Notes: generated by a model not told the origin, from the letters alone. A DNA stretch of 64,000 nucleotides from Asterias rubens (GCF_902459465.1 NW_022985706.1:1-64000), one strand, 5' to 3'; positions 11,026 to 25,700 are shown, numbered from the stretch's first letter. Made by a program: numbers and translations.

Positions 11026-13253
11026 TTTAGATTGAGCAATGATTTTGGGTCAAATTGACCCGTTGTAGTTTTGATTTTCTCTGTGCACAAAAATCCCGTA
11101 GGGAGGCTTGGTGAGTTCGTTTCGGAGCACAGCCGCCTACTTTTAATTTTCGGTATCAAGAAGTCTGGAAGCCGCTCTAAAACTTTGAAATTTGAATTCA
11201 GGGACATGCCAGGATGACGCAGGTACAAACTGCGTCTCTCTATCGTTTTTAGTTCCAGAATGATTCAAAAGCATAGCTGAAACTTTTTATAAGTCCGGGC
11301 TTTTTTTTCACCGCATATGTTTTCTCCAATAATGACCACATGCCGTGTGTTTCATGCATTAAATGTCCCAAATTTATGGGGTGTGTCGGGTGTACTCCCT
11401 GGCCTCTAGCGTCGCTTTGAAAATCCTCATAGCACTAATTTTTGTACGAGAGGAAAGCCCTTGAAATTGTCCATACAATGGGTCTCAACTTGTTTAGATT
11501 TAGCAATGATTGTGGGTCAAATTGACCCGTTGTACTTTTGATTTTCTCTGTGCACAAAAATCCCGTAGGGAGGCTTGGTGAGTTCGTTTCGGAGCACAGC
11601 CGCCTACTTTTAATTTTCGGTATCAAGAAGTCTGGAAGCCGCTCTAAAACTTTGAAATTTGAATTTAGGGACATGCCAGGATGACGCAGGTACAAACTGC
11701 GTCTCTCTATCGTTTTTAGTTCCAGAATGATTCAAAAGCATAGCTGAAAGTTTTTATAAGTCCGGGCTTTTTTTTAACCGCATATCAATATTTGTTTTCT
11801 CCAATAATGACCACATGCCGTGTGTTTCATGCATTAAATGTCCCAAATTTATGGGGTGTGTCGGGTGTACTCCCTGGCCTCTAGCGTCGCTTTGAAAATC
11901 CTCATAGCACAAATTTTTGTACGAGAGGAAAGCCCTTGAAATTGTCCATCCAATGGGTCTAAACTTGTTTAGATTGAGCAATGATTTTGGGTCAAATTGA
12001 CCCGTTGTACTTTTGATTTTCTCTGTGCACAAAAATCCCGTAGGGAGGCTTGTTGAGTTCATTTCGGAGCACAGCCGCCTACTTTTAATTTTCGGTATCA
12101 AGAAGTCTGGAAGCCGCTCTAAAACTTTGAAATTTGAATTCAGGGACATGCCAGGATGACGCAAGTACAAACTGCGTCACTCTATCGTTTTTAGTTCCAG
12201 AATGATTCAAAAGCATAGCTGAAACTTTTTATAAGTCCGGGCTTTTTTTTCACCGCATATAATTATTTGTTTTCTCCAATAATCACCACATGCCGTGTGT
12301 TTCATGCATTAAATGTCCTAGGTTTATGGGGTGTGTCGGGTCTACTACCTGGCCTCTAGCGTCGCTTTGAAAATCCCCATAGCCCTAATTTTTGTACGAG
12401 AGGAAAGCCCTTGAAATTGCCCATCCATTGGTGCTAAACTTGTTTAGATTGAGCAATGATTATGGGTCAAATTGACCCGTTGTACTTTTGATTTTTTCTG
12501 TGCACAAAAATCCCGTAGGGAGGCTTGTTGAGTTCGTTTCGGAGCACAGCCGCCTACTTTTAATTTTCGGTATCAAGAAGTCTGGAAGCCGCTCTAAAAC
12601 TTTGAAATTTGAATTCAGGGATATGCCAGGATGACGCAAATATAAACTGCGTCTCTGTATCGTTTTTAGTTCCAGAATGATTCAAAAGCATAGCTGAAAG
12701 TTTTTATAAGTCCGGGCTTTTTTTTCAAGGCATATATTTGTTTTCTCCAATAATCACCACATGCCGTGTGTTTCATGCATTAAATGTCCTAAGTTTATGG
12801 GGTGTGTCGGGTCTACTCCCTGGCCTCTAGCGTCGCTTTGAAAATCCCCATAGCCCTAATTTTTGTACGAGAGGAAAGCCCTTGAAATTGCCCATCCATT
12901 GGTGCTAAACTTGTTTAGATTGAGCAATGATTATGGGTCAAATTGACCCGTTGTACTTTTGATTTTCTCTGTGCACAAAAATCCCGTAGGGAGGCTTGTT
13001 GAGTTCGTTTCGGAGCACAGCCGCCTACTTTTAATTTTCGGTATCAAGAAGTCTGGAAGCCGCTCTAAAACTTTGAAATTTGAAATCAGGGACACGCCAG
13101 GATGACGCAAGTCCAAACTGCGTCTCTCTATCGTTTTCAGTTCCAGAATGATTCAAAAGCATAGCTGAAAGTTTTTATAAGTCCGGGCTTTTTTTTCAAG
13201 GCATAATATTTTGTTTTCTCCAATAATCACCACATGCCGTGTGTTTCATGCAT
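11026..13253. repeat. about 470-bp tandem array, 4.7 copies
   Basis: Minus-strand copies of the frame beginning M(Y/D)LRHPG start at 11228, 11695, 12170 and 13116, with a disrupted copy at about 12643, giving periods of 467-475 bp. Units share the sequence around GGTCAAATTGACCCGTTGTA and CATGCCGTGTGTTTCATGCA. The array starts in TTTAGATTGAGCAATGAT and stops after CATGCATTTAG. The frame, up to 138 codons, matches no family known to me and differs in length between units, so it is left uncalled. Confidence 0.92.
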
Positions 13254-13671
13254 TTAGTAGACCTACTTGATCATAAAACAATTTTATAGTTTTTTTACTC
13301 AAATATCCAGCAACATGTTGCTCAATATAAGTAGTATCATAGTCTAATTGTTGGTTTACCGAGACAAAAATATCAACAGAAATCATGATAGAAAACATGC
13401 CTGTTTTGACTCTGTTAAGTTCAACTGGCTAACATCACGTGTCATGAAAGTAATGTTTTTGTGAAACACCGCCCTCTTGTGTTTAAAGAATAATATTTTC
13501 GACCGATTCCAGTTGCAGGTGTGTAGTAAGGAATATGTATAAAAAGGGTACCAGATCAAAAATTATAAGCAGCGCGATGTTCAATACTTTTGTGTTATCC
13601 AGAAGGATGTCATGGCGAAAAAACCTTGATTCTAGCTGATTATAATAAAGAAAACGTATGGATATTTCGTA
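13254..13671 (+). promoter_or_regulatory. MASTL 5' region with possible TATA box
   Basis: The unique sequence between the 470-bp array and the MASTL start codon holds TATAAAAAGG at 13538-13547, about 130 bp before the ATG. A TAG in frame at 13633 and no other in-frame ATG make 13672 the first usable start. A very short upstream frame (ATG at 13658, four codons) precedes it. The promoter role is inferred from position only. Confidence 0.4.
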
Positions 13672-13788
13672 ATGGACACCAAAGAAGACACTGGAGAACC
13701 TTTTGGACGTCACAAACTTCCACAAACAGTGAAATTTAAGGACGAAAATGGATCAACCGTGACGCAGTCTGGCAGTGGCAAAGCAAGG
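13672..13788 (+). CDS. MASTL coding exon 1
   Basis: Residues 1-39, [14 protein letters not shown] to SGSGKAR, a short variable N-terminal extension before the kinase domain. It ends in phase 0 at donor GTATGT. This part is poorly conserved, so the start is chosen because an in-frame stop lies 39 bp upstream and no other Met intervenes. A start at the Met of exon 2 is possible but would lack an upstream promoter signal. Confidence 0.8.
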
Positions 13789-16700
13789 GTATGTATGTGA
13801 TTCTTGTTATGTTAACGTTGTAGCCCTGGCGGCCTTGCACTTTCGTTTTGTACTACAGTGACGTCCTGGACATCCAGGGTACATTTCTGGGGCGGAAAAT
13901 TTTCACAGCTTCATAACTCAAATCTTACCTGCAAGAAAGCACCAATTTCAACAGATTCCCATCCCATGGCAGCATATGTTTTTCTGTGGTGGGTTTTGAT
14001 GGTCATATATTCTTCACAAATCCGTCATTTTCATGAAATAATGCAGCTCCCAACGTTAATGAATTCCCATTTTTGTTCGTACTCTCACAGTCTGCCGTGT
14101 GTACGCAAGACGCACAACGCGCAAATTTTGAATTGTGTTGGTAACGCTGTGCAGTCAAGATACGGTGACCAAGAATTCATGCGTCTAAGCTTGCATCATG
14201 CGTCTTGCACGCGAATGTATACGTGTACGCACGACAACAGACAACACTGTGAGAAAACGATCGAAACTGGAATTTTTTAACGGTTGAAGGTGCATTATTT
14301 AACGAAAATGACGGATTTGTGAGGGAAAATATGAGGACCAAAACCCACCGCAGAAAAATGTATGCCGCCATGGAATGTGAATCTGTTGAAATTAGTGGCT
14401 TGTTGCAGGTAAGATTTAAGTTATGAAGCTGTGAAATTTTTCCGCCCCAGAAATGGGCCTTAATAGTTAGGACTCTGTTCCTGTGTACAGAGAAAGAGTC
14501 CTATATAGGGCTAACGTTGCGTTGTAATATCTGTATTGGGGTACCGGTCAACTCGGTCCCAAGCCAACTCGGTCCCAGTCAACTCGGTCCCAAGTCAACT
14601 CGGTCCCAAGTCAACTCGGTCCCAAGACAGGAAAGCTTTGCACGCACGGGCCCGGGCGCGGAGGGCCGCAACCCAAGTTATTTTATCAATATTATATTTG
14701 TTTTTTATTTTCGGTACGGTAATATTATATTTCAAAAATCTGATCTTCACTCTTGGATCAGGTGCAATGGTTGCAAGTGGACAAATTTAACTGTGGTGGC
14801 CCCCCCCCCCCCCCTAGAAAAAAGTGGACATAATTAGTCAAATTGGATTATTGGATAACTTATGGCGCCACCACTTTATCACTCATTTTTACAAAAAGGG
14901 ATATCTCATTGAGGTAAATTAGATACTATATTATTTCATATCGAATGAAAAAGTGGTGGCGCCACACATGTACGGAAACTTTTCCATTAATACAAACTAA
15001 ACTTAACCTTATGCCCCGTTTGCTATTTTTTTTACAATACGTTTGGGATTTTATTTCATGTATTGAAATGGGTACTTTCCCTAATGCAACACTGAGGGTG
15101 CCTTATACCTGCTGCTTGTTATGCGCTTAGCCTTGGGCCTAGTTGCGATAACATAACCTTCCTGCCGACGGCGTAGCCGTCGGCAGGATGGTTACATTGT
15201 ACGTTATCGCAACTACCTTGGGCCATGTTTTCCATGAAGTTGAGTGAAAAATAAAGGTTATTCAAGCTCCAGTCTCCCCCCTCCCCCCATTCTTTTTTTA
15301 ACCCGTTTTCCAGCGCTTTGCATCCTCTGGTTAAGTGTACTGTTTATTATTATTATAATTATATTCTTTTGCAGATGCCTTCGATAGATGACTTCATAGT
15401 CCTGAAGCCGATCAGCAAAGGTGCTTTTGGGTAAGATGATGCACACCGGAACTATGACATGTAAACTTGTTGGTGAAACAATGGGTGCGTTCGTTTAGCT
15501 TCCCTGGGTCGACCCCGGTATGTGGCGTTTTTTTTTCCAGGACAAACGTGGGTAATTAATTGCACACGTTTGTCCTGGGGAAAAAAACACGCCACACACC
15601 GGAGTCGACCCAGGGCACAGGGAAGCTAAAAGGAAGCACCCTATGTGTACATCTCTTTTGGGAGTCGGTGCTGCCTCTGAAAAGACTTGGTGTGGGCTCT
15701 GACTGTGGTCAGTGGTTTTGACTTTTCAAACAGACTTTGCTCATCCAGACCACTTGTCTATTTTCCAGCAAATGCTTTGTTCCAAATTCTGGTGGCAACA
15801 ATCCTGAAAAGCCTGCACAGTGACAGGTACCACAAAATCAATTAAAGACCTTGCTGGGTGTTTTTTTTTTACATGAATACCTCGGCAATCGCAGTCAGAG
15901 GTAGGGACTGAAAAGCCAATCCTCTCCCATGGTTCCGGTCTTGACTCGGAATTCACTAACCACTAAGCCAGGCTAAATGGCCAAACCAGTTGAGAACGAT
16001 TGATTGATTGATTAAATTTTTCTCTCGCAGCAAAGTGTACCTTGGTCAGCGGAAGGACAAAGATGAACTCTACGCAATCAAAGTCATGAAGAAGTCTGAA
16101 ATGTTGAATAAGAACATGGCCCAGCAAGTAACGGCTGAGAGAGACGCCCTAGCCCTCTCAAAGAGCCCATTTATTGTCAAGTTGTTCTACTCCATTCAGA
16201 CACCTGCAAATATTTATCTGGTAAGGAGTTTTTTATTTGTTTAAAGGAACACGTTGCCTTGGATCGGACGTTTGGTCTATAAAAAGCGTTTGAAACCGTT
16301 TTGTATGAAATGTATGTGGTTAGAAAGATGTTTTAAAAGTAGAATATAATGATCCACACAAGTATCACTCAAAATTGCACGGTTTTCTTTTTACGTCGCG
16401 AACTATCACGGTCAACCATTTATGGGAGTCAAAATTTTGACTCCCATAAATGGCCGACCGTGTTATTGGACGAGGTAAAAAGAAAACCACGCATTTTCGA
16501 GGCATACTTGTGTAGATCATGGAATTCTACTTTTACATCATCTTTCTAACCATATGCATTTTATAACAAACGGTCACAAAACGCTTTTCAAAGACCAACT
16601 CGACCGACCCAAGGCAACGTGTTCCTTTAATACTATAGGCTATATTCTTTTTAGGGAGTCACCTGACACACAAGGCTTGAAGGCTACTTCAAGGTGTGGC

Positions 16701-19700
16701 TACAATCAAGTCTTTCCATGGGCTGTTGCCACCTACTCCTGGGGCTGAAACCTGGTTACCCCCTTTACAGTCCATGTAGGGATGTACAATGTAGGCTTGG
16801 GTATCGTCCATCAGAAACCTGGCTTGTAGAGCTTATAAAGCACTACCTCCCCAACTTTCACAAAGCAATTATGGTTAAAGACAGTGTACAGTTGTAGACT
16901 ATTGGTAATTGTCAAAGACCAGTCTTCTCACTTGGTGTATCTCAACATATGCATAAAATAACAAACCTGTGAAAATTTGAGCTCAATTGGTCGTCGGAGT
17001 TGCGAGATAACTATGAAAGAAAAAAACACCCATGTCACACGAAGTTGTGTGCTTTAAGATGCTTGATTTCGACACCTCAAATTCTAAACTTGAGGTCTCG
17101 AAATCAAATTCGTGGAAAATTACTTCTTTCTCAAAACTACGTCACTTCAGAGGGAGCCGTTTCTCACAATGTTTTATACTATCAACCTCTCCCCATTACT
17201 TTCAACCAAGAAAGGTTTTATGATGATAATTATTTTGAGTAATTACCAATAGTGTCCACTGCCTTTAATACTATAGGCTATATTCTTTTTAGGGAGTCAC
17301 CTGACACACAAGGCTTGAAGGCTACTTCAAGGTGTGGCTACAATCAAGTTTTTCCATGGGCTGTTGCCACCTACACTGTACTCCTGGGGCTGAAACAGGT
17401 TTACCCCCTTTACAGTCCATGTAGGGATGTACAATGTAGGCTTGGGTATCATCCATCAGAGACCTGGCTTGTAGAGCTTATAAAGCACTACCTCCCCAAC
17501 TTTCACAAAGTAATTATGGTTAATTCATAAATACCCCAGACAGTTTCTCTACTCCTATTGGTGGAGAGCGCGTCACGTGGGTGTGCATAAACCTTTTGCT
17601 AATGCACGCTGGAGCTCTGTTTATGCACAATGAGCTGGCTTCCGTGTGTCGAGCGCGCAAGATTATCACGCGGAACGCGCAATTCATAGCTATCAGCGCG
17701 TAATCTAAGCCGCGCGTACACACAACCCACGCGCCTCGAACAGATTCTTCACAAAGTTTTGGAAAAAAATATTTCAAACCTTGAATTTTCAATTGTTTAA
17801 CTGTATTTTTTAACGTTTTTTAACAAAAGGGCATTTTATTTTATGAATGGGAATAAAAGAGTAGTGACTCGTTCTTCAACGTCCGTTTAAAACCTTGCAG
17901 GATCGTTGCCGTGTGATAAAGGCCCTCACCTTCGGCTCGGGCCTTTATCACACGGCCGCCGACCCTGCCGGCTTTAAACGTATGTTGAAGAACTCGTCGC
18001 TACCCTTTTATTCCCTTAGTTAAGTGCCTTGCTGAAGGGTACACGTATTATGACCAGGATTCGAACCCACACTCTGCTGCTGCCAACACCAAAGCTTGGG
18101 TCCGGTGAACTATATTGCTAGGCCACGACAAGCGATGACGATAAATAAGATTTCTTTTTCTTGTAGGTGATGGAGTACCTGATAGGAGGGGATCTTAAGT
18201 CACTGCTTCATGTCTGCGGTTATTTTGACGAAGACACTGCAGTTATGTACACAGCGGAGATCATACTTGCCTTGGAGTATCTACACAGCCACGGAATCAT
18301 ACACAGGTACTGAAACTGGGCCCAATTTCATAGAGCTGCTAAGCACAAAAATTTGCTTAGCATGACATTTCTTCCTTGACAATAACAGGATTTACCAACA
18401 AAATTTTCATACGATTTTCAGGATAAGCAAACAACAGCTGAATATTAGTAACAAGCAATATGCAACAAATAGAAATTTGGTTGGTAATCCTGTTTTTATC
18501 AAGGAGGAAATTTCAAGCTAAGCAAATTTTTGTGCTTAGCAGCTCTATGGAATTGGGCCCAGGTGGGCGGTGTTGAACTTGACAGCTTCGGCAGCGACAA
18601 TTAAAAAAAATATATGTATTAAGAGTATATTTTTGCAAGTTCATCCCAAACTATTGAATGTGAAAATAACTCAGGGGAGCTGAAGGTAGGAATTGGTATT
18701 CCTCTTAAAACAGTCTAGATTGTAGGATGGAGGGAAACATGCACCATGCAAGGAGTTCCAAAGAGATGCAGTACGTGGGAAAAAAACTTTTGGAATGGCT
18801 CCTTGTTAGAACTACATCTCATCTCAGAGTGTATGGGTTGTGCAGAAGTGGATAGCTGAAAAGGCCTGTGCCTAGTTTAATAAAGCTGCTTTGATAGTAG
18901 ACAAATATTGAGTGGCTCAGAGTGGAATGGGAGGAATATTATCGCAAGGTAAAATTTGGACAGTTCCATTTCACGAGGCGAATTGGAACTATTACTGAAA
19001 CGATAATATTCCTCCCATTCCACGAATTAAAGCCACTCAGTATTTGTTTTATATAACTGAAATATGAATCCTTGTCATTTGATGTATTTCAAAAGTGTAA
19101 CATCATGAAAAATCACACAAATTACTGACAACCAAAAGTCATATACATGTAGCGCCTCGAAGCGGCAACAATGCACAAATCGGATCACAACCTTTTGCAC
19201 AGGTGCTCCTTTGTTTTAGCAGCGTCGCGGCGGCGCTGTACTGCTCAAAAACATTGGGAATAAGGATGATCCTAACTGTTGAATGGGAAATGCTATTCCC
19301 CATGGACGAATAGGTCTTTTTGATCGCCGGTGCGGATGGGAGTAATAGTGAATGTCGCGTGAAGTAAGTTCCACCAATCAAATGACAAGGATTTGTATGT
19401 CAGTTATATAACAGAAAATATTGCTTTAACAAATTTCTGCTTAGCAACAATAAGCTGGACTTGCTGGAAAGTTTAAGTGCCTAGTTAGGGTAGTTTCATA
19501 GAGCTGCTTTGAAAGCACAAAATATTGCTGAACCAATTTCTTCTTAGCAACAATAAGCAGGACAAGAGTCACAGACGCAACATGGGAAATGTTATTTTAG
19601 CTGGTAACCTTTTTCCGGTTAGCATAGTTTTGTTGTGCTTAGCTAGTGTTTTTTATGAAACGTTTCTTTATAATAGCGCTGCGGTCGACAACCACAAAAG

Positions 19701-22700
19701 GTGCTTTACTCTGTCACATTCTTACCCATGGAGTCAGGACTGATTCTTCAGTCTTGAAATGGCAAGGCGGTGTTTTTTCTTTGACAGAACGTCCATATTT
19801 ATTATCTTTAAGACCTTTTTAAATTGCTAAGCAGTTTGTTTAAATCCTCTTGCAGGGACTTGAAGCCAGACAATCTTCTGGTAGCTGATGATGGTCACGT
19901 CAAGTTGACGGATTTTGGGCTCTCTCAGATCACTCTCAATAGAAGTAAGTATGAACTAATTGCTGCTGTAGAATTGCAAAGATTGTGGGTTCGAATCCCA
20001 CCCGAGGTATATTTCTGCAATTTTGTTCACAGAACTTGGGAAAGTACCGAGTATACAGTGCTAACATACAACGATGTTTGGGTAAAACCAATTAATTAAC
20101 GAGCATTTATATGGGAATTGAGGAGTTGCACGGTGAGGTAAAGTATTTGGTTTGCGATAACGCCGTTTGTCTATCTGCTTGCTGGGTTGATTCCGTTTTT
20201 GAGAACTTATCTTGCATTATACTACTACCGCGGAGTAAATTCTTCATAATTTGGGAGACTTCTTCAACTTCTCTTAGAACTGTCCTACTTTTAAACAACT
20301 ACTTGGGTGAAACTAGAAAACTGGGTGGTGCTTGGCCTACTACTTTCGCTTAAAGGTACGTTACAGAACTGGTAAGAAACTAAGCTTGGGCGATATCTCG
20401 ATATAATCGAAAATTGCGATACCATTTCTTAAACGATTAACGTATCGTCTTGATTTTTCGTTAATTGAATTATCGGCAAATCGTGGTTTTGATGAAGTAT
20501 GATGATGTCTTCCCTAATTGAGAAAGCTTGCAATCGCAACGGGCTGTTAAAAAAAATAATAGAGTCTCAGACATGCCAGAACCAACCCAACATTCCCCAA
20601 TTGAAAAAAATAACATCAAAGACTTCAGCGCCCAGGCGGTCTCCCACAGACACTTCAAAGTAACACATTGTATCAATCACCTCCTCTGTGTGGGAGCCTC
20701 GCTGCCGAAATGCAGACCACAATGGGATCATATTACAAAAACCACACCCGTCCACAACCTACTTTGTGAATGAGAAGTCACCCCATGTGCATTATGGATG
20801 CTTATTGGTTAGCTAGAATGAAATGGGCAGGATATACACACATGTAAGAACATTCATGCGCAGTAGACACTTTAAAAGACACTTTATGTGTGTGTAACTC
20901 ATAGAGCTGTAACACCATGGGTAGACAGTACACCTCACAGATCCATACCTCGATTTGTTTAGCTTTTGAGGTATTTAAAATAGGCAGAGTTAAACTGCAG
21001 AATTTTAGACTTCAAATATAAATCGTGATTTAATCGAATAACGGGATACTTTTTTGACGACATATCGTGGGATAATAAAATCATTATCGCCCAAGCTTAT
21101 AAGAAACAAAAATAGTTGATGACCAATTGAGCCCAAATTTTCACAGATTTGTTATTATTTTGCATATGTTCCTTTAAAGGAACGACAGAATTGGTAAGAA
21201 ACAATAGTCTTCTGTGGTTTTTTATATGCCCCCTCTTGCCTTAATGTATTTTTAGGGTTTTAGGAGACATACGCCTTTTGGCGACAGTTATTTCTTTTAC
21301 TTTTATGCTCTCCTGGGCACCCCACTGTTGTTTTACTTTGTTTTCTTAAATATGTTTAATGTATGTACATACGTGCTTGTAAATGTGATTGCCCGAACAA
21401 ATATTATTATTATTATTGAAGTTGTGAAGATCACAGATTTTCATATAACTTACACAGCCTAATGATGATGATAGTAGAAATCATCCCTTGAAATATTGCT
21501 GTCTGAAATGTCATATTTGATGAGAAATAAATAATCTAACTGCGCATTTAGAGTTTATCGCTCAGTGAGCGTTTTATTCATTTTTTTGTTTGCATCAATG
21601 TCATGTAAAATTTGTAATCGTTTTTTTCACTATTCTCTCGTGACCCAAATGGCTGATCGCTCTTAAACTTCTACAGGTTTGTTAGTTTATGGTGGATTAC
21701 ATAAAGTGCTTATATGCCAGCAACTGTTTTGCTAGCAAAAACCAATTCTGTAATGTTCCTTTATTGGATCAAGGGGACTTCTCATTAAAAACTTTACTAC
21801 CAAGGAGTGAGTTATTAATTGGTCTCAGTGTTTTAGTCAGATTGCTCTAGTCGTCGTAAAAGCGTCATTCATAAGTACCTAAGACAGTTTATCCATTCTG
21901 ATTGGTGTAGAGGGCATCACGAGGGGTTGTTTGAACGGATGATATAACACCAGTAAAAAGTGTTGAAACATGGGCGTGACACGCGAGCTTGCACCTGTGC
22001 TTATAAGACAGTTTCTTCAATCCTATTGGTTGAGAGCAACTGCCAGGACAGTTGTGCCACATCACACGATACGTGCACACCAATCTCTTATAAGGAGTTG
22101 TTTACCCGAGGGCCTTACCATTTCATAGCTGGAGGGGTGTTGTTTTGAAAAAAATCATTGAACAATTATAATTTTTGCATTTATTTTACTTTTTGACCAA
22201 AAGTGTTGATTTTTTTAACCGAAAAGGTATTTATGAATGGGAATCAAAGTGTGTTGAATCGGTTTTCAACTAGTGGTTCTTGATAATTTACCTCGACTTC
22301 GTCTTGAGAACCAGACCTCGGCGGGTTTAAACCACTAGTTGAAAACCTCTTCACCACACATTGATTCCCTTATTGACAGACGTCTCAAAGCACTTATTTA
22401 TTTTCAGGCAGGTTTTTGGCAAGTTTGTTATTATGAGACTCATTTATGTGAAACCTTGTATAGGGTTTACCATGTGCCAGGGCGCATTTAGCAGCCACTG
22501 CCAGCACCATAAGGGCTAACCTGTTCTCTCAGCGAAAAATTGTAACTGGGTTCTTCTTCTTCTTTTAGGAATAAATGTAACCGACATCATGAGCACGCCG
22601 TCCTTACCGAGCACCAAGTCAGGTTCCAGAGATTACTTTCGGACTCCAGGACAACTTCTATCTCTCACAACAACTTTTGCTTTCGTAAGTTGGGTCACTT

Positions 22701-25700
22701 CAATTCGCATAATGCAACGGAGAACTGAATGTATGCCTTTCAGCCAGTAAAACCATGTCTCTCATAGAAATACGGTCCAAAATTTGACATCAGGAACCTA
22801 CCATGATATGACAAGTAGAATTTGTGACTGGTATCCTGCACATTGCTGCTCAGAAATGTTTTAAGCAATAGATCCCTTGCATGACGCGGAACGCTACACT
22901 GACGCTGAGCTCATGCGCACGTTTTCACGCACAAAGAACAGCTTTCTGTCAATCATTTGCCTCCAGTGGGGGCATTGTTTGAGCATGTGATGTCACATGC
23001 AATGGGTCTATATATTTTCTACTTAAGGTGCTCCATGAAATTGGGCTGTGGAATATATTTGTGAAGACCCTTAATCTTTTTTTTTGTTTAACAGAATCAA
23101 GGCTCTGTTGCAAACGCCAGACCGGCTCACCAGTCCCCTTTCACAACTCCGCTTACCGCGTTAGGTAACAAACCCCACCACAGACCCTCGTCGTCAGAAC
23201 GCCGAGGTAGCCGAGATAGATCATGCAGTTATCTTAGTACCATAGACTGTTCAAAATCCCACGTGCCAAAAGTGGACATCAGTAGCAAACACGTTACGAT
23301 AGTTGAAGAAGGTGGTCATGAAAACATTTGCGTTACCTCACCGATTGATAGCTGCTCAAGGGACGAAGTGTTCGATGAGAAGGAAAATAGTATTGGTATC
23401 GTTGAGACGCCTCTGAATACTGGCGGGCGGAGGCGTTTAGCGAAGAAAGATTGCAGTCTTATCGGAAGCAACTCGAACAATGTTGCCATGAGGTTGATGG
23501 AGAGTGTCTCCCCGGCGCCCCCCATCATGAAGCTTGAGTTTGACTCTTCCAGCAAGATCACATCTCCCGATCACGGCTACGACAGCAAGGGTTCGTCGAG
23601 GAGCTTCTGTGCGCCGTCAAGTGACGGTGTGGCGAGTGACGTCAGAGCAGACTCGTCTCTACATAGTCCTGGGAATGTCAAGTTGTCGACTCCATTAACA
23701 TCTCCTGGTTTTGGAGTGCAGCAATCAACACCAGAAGGCGCCTTCAGTAACCCCCAAAACCTAACCTCTAAGATTCCCCACGAAGGGGTAAACTTCTCCA
23801 CTTCACGGACGTCCTACAGCACCGACAGCGATGAGTTCACAACCTCAGGGAGCTTCAAAAGTCCTGGTGTCGCACGTGGTAGGATTCTAACCTACGACTC
23901 AAGCGAAATGTTGCCGCCTGTTGGAGCTGGCGGGAGAAAACGCAATCGCTCCGAACTGTCTGTCATCAGCCCGATTGAGGACAAAACCAAAGGAGGGTTT
24001 TTTAGCGGGGGAGGTCACACAGGTCTGACGATGGAGATCAGCGCCATTGGGTTAGTGAACAGCTCCAAGACAGGTGTCCCGACACCTGCTTCCAACCTGT
24101 CTTCCTCGTCAATCATTGAGAGTCTGGAAGACTCAGACCTCTCCAGGAGCTTAGACATCGGTGACGCCGAAGGAGCAAGGAAAGCCAAGAGGAAGAAGAG
24201 AAACGTCAGCTTTGGTCATGAGGTGGACACCGAAGACCTCACTCCCTCCGAACTTGTCCGACCTCGTATGAGCTTGGAGAGAATAGCAGAATCGACAACC
24301 TATTTGGACGAGAAACCTCTGGACCAATCGGATTGCAGTATGGACATTCATGATGAGAATGAGAGTGAGGGTAACCAATCGGCAGGCGGCATAGAATCAG
24401 GTGGTCATGATGTCACAATGGACGGGGCCAATAGGAAAGCAACGTTTGGGCCACCCAGGACTCCATTCAGGGTAAGTTAGAGTTCATTTCAATAAGAGAA
24501 AATACGCACTTTATATCTGCAAATTTTATTAAACCTGTCTGACAAGAGCTACACTGGCCCCTTGAAAAATTTGCGAATCACATGTTAAACCTCATCACTT
24601 TTAAAGCTCACCTTGGCCTATCTGTCTATATATCTAGCGCGTGGTACATGTACCTTATCTGTTTTTAAAAAGAACTCTTTATAGATGCTTACACTATTAC
24701 AATGTATACTACTATACACATATTGACTGGCAATGAGGTAACTAGTGTTTGTCTATTCCCCCAAGGGACTTTGAGTCAAGAGAGGGCGCTGTAACCAGGC
24801 ACTATTTCCAAAGACTAGCGCCCGCTCGGGAACTAGTTCCCGCAAACACGGGCGGGCGATCACTTGACTATATTAGTTCATCCCACATGACCGTGTTTCA
24901 GCCAACCAGAATACGGAACAAGCAAGAGGTGTTAAATGAATATATTCCTGTTCGTCTTCTTCGTTCTGCTGGCCAATCCCTACTGACTCCCAACTTCTTG
25001 TTCAACTAAATTTTATGGTCAAAGAGCTTTGCACCTTAGTTATGGAACGACAGCTTCACCAAGCTGACTCTTCAGATTTTCAAGAGAATTCAAAAGACTC
25101 ATTTGGTGGAATCTTTGGATTTGCTTTGGATTTGCAACTAGTGCCTGATTTATCCCCAGTCGTGACACTTGTGTCCTAAAGCAAGACACTTTACCATTGA
25201 TTTGCCTTCGGATGGGACGTAAAGCCATTGGTCTGATGTATCGTGTAATGCATGTAAAAGAACCCAGTGCACTTATCGAAAAAAGAAGGGGTTTGCCTGG
25301 TCTGATCGGGAGCTAATTGCGCCACAGCACCTTATGAAACATTACAGTGTGCTATCTAAGGATCAGGTCTCACAATTCAAACGTAGTCCCACATCTTGCA
25401 GGAAATACTGTATGTTACAGCGTCAGGAGCATCACAGAGTGACGGACATGTGCGCTATATAAGACGCCACAATTATTATTATTATGATTTCATTGACTTA
25501 TGCTGTGTGTTGTGCATAGAGGCTCCCGTATTATGCGCTATTAAAATGTCTCGTATGATTATTGTTATTATTTGATTACTCTTTTAGTCCAACAGTGCCA
25601 CTCCGGCAAAATCTACCGTGAGACCAGCTTTCTGTACACCGTTTAGGACCCCAGCTTGCACCCCGTACAGAACCCCCAAGAGCGTTCGTAGAGGCCCAGC

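Noticed and set aside
13858-14280. 140-codon frame on the plus strand
   Set aside because: It lies inside a foldback element in MASTL intron 1, and the opposite arm yields a frame too.
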